DNA of 64,000 nucleotides from Scenedesmus sp. ARA3 (taxonomy: Eukaryota; Chlorophyta; Chlorophyceae; Sphaeropleales; Scenedesmaceae). The position numbers and the translations under genes were made by a program. Of this stretch, positions 54,701 to 64,000 are shown piece by piece. The stretch spans positions 1-64,000 of the forward strand of contig RWJK01001958.1 of the NCBI GenBank assembly GCA_004335835.1. Direction: 5' to 3'. The number at the start of each line of letters is the position of its first letter. Positions within the stretch are counted from its first letter, which is position 1. The notes beneath the pieces are model-generated. The model saw only the letters and a list, made by a program, of their open reading frames with translations. It had not been told where the DNA came from and ran no database searches.

Positions 54701-56707
54701 AGCATTGCCAGCACATGTAACATGCGCAGCATGCCGGTCATGCTGTCTTCCTATTGCACAGCTATATGCAGCAGCTGGCCAAGCACTGCGCCGCACATTT
54801 GCATTGCCATGCTGTGCCCAGGTTACACATAACTGTGACTGCTGCCTGGAAGCTTCTGACATTCTTTCTTCACTGCTGGGCTGAGTGCTGCTCCTGCCAG
54901 GTACATGGCCTGACCTGGCCGGCAAAACAATGCAGCGTTTGTGTGTCGCTTGAGCTTGAGTCTCATTAGTCTCTTCGTGTGCTGTTCTTTGGCTTCTGTA
55001 CATGCAAGTTCCTGCCGGATTGTGCACCAGCAGCGCACCGATGTCAACCATGCCTGCTGGTACTGCGCACAGCAGCAGCTGCAGCTCACTCCCTATGCTG
55101 TGTGTGCTGTGCCTTGCACTTGCTGCTGCTCCTGCCTCTGCCCCGGCTGCTGCCTGCCGCCAGGCTGAGCAACGCGGTTGCGGCCCCGGGGCGTGCAGGT
55201 TGTCACCCATCCTGTGCTACAGCAACAGCTGCAGCTCACTCCCTGTTTTATGCGTGCTGTGCTGCACTTGCTGCCACTTTCTCGTCACCCTCCCCTGCTG
55301 CCGCCAGGCTGAGCACCGCGGTTGCGGCCCCGGGCGTGCAGGTGGTGACTCACCTGTGCTACAGTGACTTCCAGGACATCATGCCTGCAGTGGATGCCAT
55401 GGACGGTGAGTGGTTGCTGCTGTAGGGCCCTGCTGTAGAAGTGAGAAGTGATGTCTCGCTTCTGCAACGGTGTTTGAGGTGAACTGGTTCAGCAGGTGAA
55501 GGTGGTGCCATTGCGCTGCCTGCGAGCTTTGTGTGTCACAGCAAGCCCCCAGCACCCAGTGCAGCACATAACTGCCTGCAAAATGTTCTTGTCCTACCCT
55601 GATCTGCTGCTGCGCTGCAACTCGCCCCAACTGCATTCTACCCTGCGCTGCGCCGCACCCCGCCGTTCGCCCCTGCAGCCGACGTGCTGACCATTGAGAA
55701 CAGCCGCAGCGGTGACGCCATGGTGTCGGCGCTGGCTGCCAGCGGCTACGCCAAGGACCTGGGGCCCGGCGTGTACGACGTGCACAGCCCACAGGTGAGT
55801 CCACAAGGACATATATGTAAACAGTAATTGCATGATTACGCACCATCAAGCAATGCTGAAAAAAAGGAGTGTTTGAGGCTGCCGGCAGGGCTGGATAGCG
55901 GTGTGTGGAGCGCTGTTGCTGATGGGAGCCGGCGTGTACGACGTGCACAGCCCACAGGTGAGAGTGTGAGGCTAAACTGAGGCGGCATTGTTGAGCTGCG
56001 CTGTGTAGAATGCTGTTGCACATGGGCCCTGGCGTGTACGACGTGCACAGCCCACAGGTGAGTGTGTGAGGCTGTATGAGGTTGTATGGAAGTTGTGTGA
56101 GGCAGGGTTGAACAGCGCTGTGTAGAGTGCTGTCACAGAAGGGCCTTGGCGTGTACAACAGGCACAGCCTATGAGTAGGTGGCGGCTCATTGCAGCCACC
56201 CATCAACTCCAGCAAGCACAGCCTGGCTGCAGCAGCTGCCTCAATGCAGCTGCACAGCAACCACCGCGCTGCTCTGTTTCCCCTGCTGCCGCTGCTGCTG
56301 CTGCCATTACTATGCCCACCAGGTGCCTTACGTGGACTCCTTGCTGTGCCCTGCCCTTGCTGCTGCTGCTGCCCACTCACCCACCCCCTCCCCAGGTGCC
56401 TGACGTGGACTGGCTGGTGGAGAAGATCCAGGGCTTCGTGGACAGCGGCGTGCTCAAGGGCCGCCCGCAGCACATCTGGGTCAACCCGGACTGCGGGCTC
56501 AAGACGCGCCGCTGGGAGGAGGTGATCCCCTCGCTGCGCAACATGGTGGCGGCTGCAGCCATCATGCGCGGCCGCCTGGCCGGCAACGCTGCTGCGGGTG
56601 CGGCTGCAGCTCCTGCGGCTGCTGCGGCGCCTGCAAATGCAACTGGTGTGGAGACGAAGATTGTTCCGAAGGCGGCTGGATGCGCTGCGGGCGGTTGCTG
56701 CCACTGA
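45751..56707 (+). CDS. METE: Cobalamin-independent methionine synthase (MetE)
   Basis: Nine exons: 45751-45778, 46200-46528, 46829-47779, 51511-51711, 52441-52713, 53388-53473, 55308-55405, 55679-55794, 56396-56707 (797 residues, phases close). The enzyme transfers the methyl group of 5-methyltetrahydropteroyl-triglutamate to homocysteine without B12. The N-terminal half opens with [16 protein letters not shown]. The catalytic half begins at [12 protein letters not shown] in exon 3. The zinc ligands are all present: H638 and C640 (THLC), E662 (IENSRSG) and C727 (NPDCGLKTR). METE of algae such as Chlamydomonas is repressed by B12; the same is possible here but no element is visible. The protein continues about 45 residues past the usual C-terminus in an Ala-rich, Cys/Gly-ended tail (GCAAGGCCH). 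Intron 3 is 3.7 kb, far above the others, and contains an assembly gap. Most junctions of exons 4-9 are duplicated inside introns. No TGTAA was found close after the stop. Confidence 0.95.
47921..48249 (+). mobile_element. tRNA-related repeat, copy 1 (SINE-like)
   Basis: 329 bp in METE intron 3, nearly identical to 53931-54313. A 70-nt core (48047-48116) folds like a tRNA. The acceptor arm has 7 pairs, one of them T-G. The T-arm is perfect, CCAGG/CCTGG around TTCGACT. A D-arm-like GTCA/TGAC is present, but the anticodon arm is degenerate, with only a 6-nt loop. It holds a perfect pol III B box (GGTTCGACTCC, 48095-48105) and an imperfect A box. The poor anticodon arm and the long shared flanks point to a tRNA-derived repeat rather than a working tRNA gene. 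No target-site duplication was identified. Confidence 0.65.
50288..50371. other. Assembly gap (84 N)
   Basis: 84 undetermined bases in METE intron 3, directly preceded by a poly-G run. Sequence is missing here and the true length is unknown. Confidence 0.99.
51281..51842 (+). repeat. Duplicated head and tail of METE exon 4
   Basis: The head of exon 4 (starts 51511) has an upstream copy with its own acceptor, exon-like sequence starting 51287 (224 bp away); it reads VHRLRTLLL then stops. The tail and donor of exon 4 (ends 51711) have a downstream copy ending 51842 (131 bp away), with [17 protein letters not shown] in place of [17 protein letters not shown]. Confidence 0.9.
52235..53004 (+). 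repeat. Duplicated head and tail of METE exon 5
   Basis: The head of exon 5 with its acceptor (starts 52441) has a copy starting 52340 (101 bp upstream) and a more diverged third copy without the acceptor near 52255-52290. The tail with its donor (52653-52713) is repeated without a single difference at 52944-53004, 291 bp downstream, again followed by GTG. The identity suggests a recent event. Confidence 0.92.
53244..53400 (+). repeat. Duplicated head of METE exon 6
   Basis: Acceptor plus GTGGACGAGCC occurs at 53254 and again at 53388, where exon 6 is used; spacing 134 bp. Confidence 0.8.
53931..54313 (+). mobile_element. tRNA-related repeat, copy 2 (SINE-like) with hairpin insertion
   Basis: 383 bp in METE intron 6, same orientation as copy 1. 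The 70-nt tRNA-like core (54063-54132) is identical to copy 1. It differs by small changes near the left end and by an insertion of about 46-52 bp (near 54166-54217) that forms a near-perfect hairpin. Confidence 0.65.
54168..54209. repeat. Near-perfect inverted repeat inside the tRNA-related repeat
   Basis: Left arm 54168-54187 and right arm 54192-54209 are complementary apart from one extra base and one wobble, around the loop TTCT. Absent from copy 1 at 47921-48249. GCTGCAGC occurs on both sides of the inserted piece and could be a target duplication, but the site itself is repetitive. Confidence 0.85.
55060..55340 (+). repeat. Duplicated head of METE exon 7 and preceding intron
   Basis: Exon 7 starts 55308 after GCCGCCAG. 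A copy starting 55164, 144 bp upstream, shares the intron tail (CAGCTGCAGCTCACTCCCT) and the exon head encoding LSNAVAAPG. The extra G in the copy shifts its frame. Confidence 0.9.
55765..56172 (+). repeat. Tail of METE exon 8 repeated four times
   Basis: The last 24 bases of exon 8, encoding VYDVHSPQ, with the donor (55794) are repeated exactly at donors 55957 and 56057, and in a decayed form ending near 56169. Spacing is 163, 100 and about 112 bp. Confidence 0.92.
56310..56420 (+). repeat. Duplicated head of METE exon 9
   Basis: Acceptor plus exon head encoding VPYVDS starts 56323; the used exon 9, VPDVDW, starts 56396, 73 bp later. Both follow CTG-rich intron sequence. Confidence 0.85.
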
Positions 56708-58331
56708 AGGGGCGCGCGGCTGCTGCTGGCGGCTGCAGTGCCGCTGCTGGCGGCTGCACTCGGCCGGCGGCGGCTGCAAAGCGGCGGCAGGGCGTTAGCC
56801 CACCGGCGGGCTGAGTTTGATCGGAGGTGGCTGCATGGTGGCTGGGAAGGATGTGGGGAGGTGGCTGGCGGCGGCGGCTGTGAAGATTGTGATAATGACG
56901 GTGGTGTGCAGCTGTGGGGTGTGCGGGTCAACAGGCTCAGCCTGCTGATTGACTTGGAGGTTTGAGAATGCACAGGGCTTGAAGTGAAGCAGCGCAAGCA
57001 CTGGCTGCAGCTGCTGCTTGTGTTGCTGCTTGAGGTGCTCAGGTGGGAGCGGGCAGGCTGAACATGGCGATGGCTGGTTTGCAGACAGCTGGGTTGGGTG
57101 TGGTGCATTCAGGCTCTTTGTTTGGTATGTTATTAGTGTATGTGTTGGCAGAACATTGCTTTATGATGACGCCAGTACTTACATGGCACATGTGGATCCA
57201 CCATGAGATAACAGCAGATCACAGACAAAGGGATGTACGGTGCACATTACTATTTTTTGGCAGTGAGAGCTGGGTTTAGCAGAATTGTGATGTCAACGTT
57301 GATCAGGGTTTACAAGCAGACACTGGGATTGGTAGGGGTACACGGGGCATTGGCTGGGCTCCAACACCCCTCTGCTGATGCCATCATGTGCTGTGCAAGG
57401 TGCTTGCTGCTTCAGCAATGTACCCAGAATGGGAGATCGTTATGGGAGATGTATAATGCGCATGTGCATGTACACGCAAGGCTCTGGAAGGAAGTTTGCC
57501 GGGTTGCCTGGGGTGCAGCACGGCCGCCAGCAATGCTTTGCTGGTGGCAGTCCTCAGCCGCCGCCTTGAACACATCCTGCTTTTGCAAAGTGGGCTTCCT
57601 GCAGCTATTTGAACGCAGAGCCTGCCTGTGGGCGGGTGGCCAGCACCTTAGGGTGTGCTGGTGTAGTGATCATTATGGCACAGCATGCTGCAGCTGCCGC
57701 CACGCGTGTATTAATGGCAGCTTAGATGCACGTCTGCACGTGTGGCAGGTGGCATGCTGTTGCCACACATCTGCATAGCTGCTGCATGCGGAAGTTGGTG
57801 GAGAAGCCTCATCTTTCCAGCTGCAGTGCAGCGTTGTTGTTCTGTATTTGGTAACGCATTACACGACCTAACACCTCGCGGCTATAGTGCATTGCCAATA
57901 CTACTGCTAGCGCTGACTGCACGCTGCCGATAACGTGCTCAGTCGCTCTCGGCTCCCAACTCTGTAGTGGATTTACTAGGAAGTCTCGAAACTTCTGCAC
58001 CCTTTGCCGAGCGTGCCGGGCGCAAGGAGTGAGGTGCAACAGCAGGCGCTGATCATGAAGGCATGACTACACAAGTTACACCAATGATGTGCACAAGATG
58101 CCAAGGCACTGCACAAAGCTGAGTCCATCACCTGTCCATGTCCACAACAAAGCCAGCATGTGCGCCGCAGCATTAAGAATCGCAGGGAAGACAATACAAT
58201 ATAGCAAGGCCCAACAACGTTGGTGTTTAACCAGCGCTGTACACCCGCCAAGTGCATCGCCAGCTGCAATCAAAGAGCGCCGTCATCACCATGACACACG
58301 CCACAACCAGCTTGACAAATCACGCCAGGCC
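56708..58331. other. Convergent spacer between METE and LRRC40-like gene
   Basis: 1.6 kb with the 3' UTRs of both genes. A TGTAA for the minus-strand gene is at 58080-58076. Open frames, including 57233-57778 on plus, show no family resemblance. Confidence 0.5.
58076..58080 (-). terminator. TGTAA poly(A) signal of LRRC40-like gene
   Basis: TGTAA on the minus strand, about 250 nt after the stop at 58332. Confidence 0.5.
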
Positions 58332-62825
<4,494 letters not shown>

Positions 62826-63060
62826 TTCAATCAGCATTCGCCGCTGATGATGGTATGGGCGGTGCGTGGACGTCGTGTTATACTTCTTGTTCAAACCCAA
62901 TGAAACAGCTGTTACAAGATCACGTGATACATTTGCAGCATGCAATTGCGAGCTTCAGAGCAGCATTACCGGCAGCATCACAGCCTATTGGCCCACGACT
63001 GAAGCGCTTACATGTGCCTGCTACACTGCATAGAACGAGTTTGCAAGCATATTTTTTCTG
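62826..63060. other. Short spacer
   Basis: 235 bp between two minus-strand genes. It holds the LRRC40-like promoter or 5' UTR and the 3' UTR of the upstream gene, with TGTAA at 62916-62912 on the minus strand. Confidence 0.55.
62912..62916 (-). terminator. TGTAA poly(A) signal candidate
   Basis: TGTAA on the minus strand about 145 nt after the stop at 63061, fitting the partial gene at the right end of the window. Confidence 0.5.
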
Positions 63061-63690
63061 TCAGTGCTGCTGCGTCTGACGTACCACATAACGCGTCCCC
63101 AGCAGATCCAGCCTGACCAGCATACGAAGCAATAGATTAAGCAGAGTAGGCGTCAGCATGCTCCACATGCAACACCGGTGACCCCTTGACGACTTGACAG
63201 CCAGCAGTTCAAGAGTGGTTGTGCATGCCCTCAGGCTTGTCATGGGACCATTGCTGACCATATGAAACACATATCATCATGTGCTAATAGGCTGATGTGA
63301 TTTGGTGAATAATCACAGGACAGCACGTTGCTCATGCATGTGCATGCACACAACATCTCTGTGCCTGCAGCTCACACGATGAGGCTAGCCTAGTAGGGGT
63401 GCACCCCTACCTGCAGCATGCTGCGCAGTACCCTGGGTACATATGTTGGGGCACTTTTTCAACAGCACGCCCTGGTGCGCAGTTAAGATACTCATAATGA
63501 TTCTGTGGTGCATAAAACACAATGACCCTCAAGGAGTCGTAACCCTGTGGCATTCTGGTGTTGTAGTAGTGGTTCTGGAGGTTGACACTCCGTTCAACAG
63601 TGCGAATGCCAAGATCAGCACCGATGCTGGACCTATTCCACATGCTGAAGTCACTGTATACATAATTGTTGTGCGAGCTTGCGCTGTCTG
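63061..63690 (-). CDS. 3' part of an unidentified gene
   Basis: Two exons on the minus strand are supported: 63690-63411 (acceptor GTGTGCAG, donor CTGCAG|GTAGGG) and 63253-63061. The phases agree (two bases left over, then one), and together they encode about 157 residues to a TGA. The first exon has globular-looking composition unlike the surrounding triplet-rich frames: Asn, Tyr, Arg and Asp are common, as in NHYYNTRMPQGYDSLRVIVF and YSDFSMWNRSSIGADLG. The second is Leu-rich and basic near the end (LLRMLVRLDLLGTRYVV). I do not recognise the family. Earlier exons would lie to the right, partly beyond the window. Confidence 0.5.
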
Positions 63691-64000
63691 CTGCACACGT
63701 TCGTGCTTTTCACGCCTGCACAGCTCGATGAACGCTACCATGCTGGGGCAAAAGCGTGGCTGCTCTATACTAGCAGGAAAGCAGCAAACTCGACTCGCAC
63801 CTGCTATGCGATGTGGTCATGCACAGCAACAGCGTGTTTCTCAGCGTGCGTGTCTGGCACCAGCCTCTACGCATGCAGCCAGTTTTACAGCACATTCCAG
63901 GAACATTTCCAGGAACGGCGTAGTTCTGGCTGCAATCGGCAACGGCAATGGGGCAAACGGCAACGGTGCAGCAGCAGCAGGTGTGGTGTGCGTGCAGCAG
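63691..64000. other. Right edge, probably intron and earlier exons of the partial gene
   Basis: No exon could be defined with confidence. The end is CTG/CAG-rich with GGCAAC repeats near 63935-63965. Confidence 0.35.

Noticed and set aside
57233..57778. 181-codon plus-strand open frame after METE
   Set aside because: Lies in the METE 3' region, Cys/Trp-rich random-looking composition, no family resemblance and no poly(A) context.

Overview
The window is nuclear DNA of a green alga, most likely a chlorophyte of the Scenedesmaceae/Sphaeropleales type. This is an inference from several signs. Genes are intron-rich, with donors mostly CAG|GTGNG and acceptors mostly TGCAG|G. Coding GC is high, and CAG/CTG triplet runs are dense in exons and introns. 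Several genes are followed by the chlorophyte poly(A) signal TGTAA. The gene set is also algal: an RR-type CCCH zinc finger, a RAP-domain protein of organellar type, a cobalamin-independent methionine synthase and an intraflagellar-transport subunit. Models were built by reading splice sites and checking that every intron phase closes; for the complete models the summed exon length is a multiple of three.

Layout, left to right. 1-4244: non-coding, repeat-rich. 4245-7147 (-): RR-TZF CCCH protein. 9629-15365 (-, 5' end unresolved): RAP-domain helical-repeat protein. 16377-18735 (-): sterol C-14 reductase. 19631-22409 (+): unknown 419-residue protein. 23094-24019 (-) and 24995-25968 (-): tandem secreted, N-glycosylation-rich paralogs. 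27173-30332 (+): PELP1/Rix1-like ribosome-biogenesis factor. 31058-34104 (+): VHL beta-domain protein. 36127-45313 (+): IFT122 in 24 exons. 45751-56707 (+): METE in 9 exons, with a 3.7-kb intron that holds an 84-N assembly gap. 58332-62825 (-): LRRC40-like leucine-rich-repeat protein. 63061-63690 (-): the last two exons of an unidentified gene.

The genes do not form one pathway. They are ordinary housekeeping and regulatory functions: RNA control, sterol synthesis, ribosome assembly, cilia and methionine synthesis. IFT122 implies a flagellated stage. METE implies the alga can make methionine without vitamin B12.

The most unusual signal is structural. Splice junctions in METE, the RAP gene and the LRRC40 gene are repeatedly duplicated in tandem. 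Copies of exon tails, with their donor sites, lie downstream inside the intron. Copies of exon heads, with their acceptor sites, lie upstream inside the intron. METE shows this at eight of the ten junctions of exons 4-9; the RAP gene carries four copies of one exon tail. Other notable items are two copies of a tRNA-like repeat in METE introns, a VHL intron made of repeated 3' splice-site-like units, and a VHL beta domain that keeps the hydroxyproline-binding residues.
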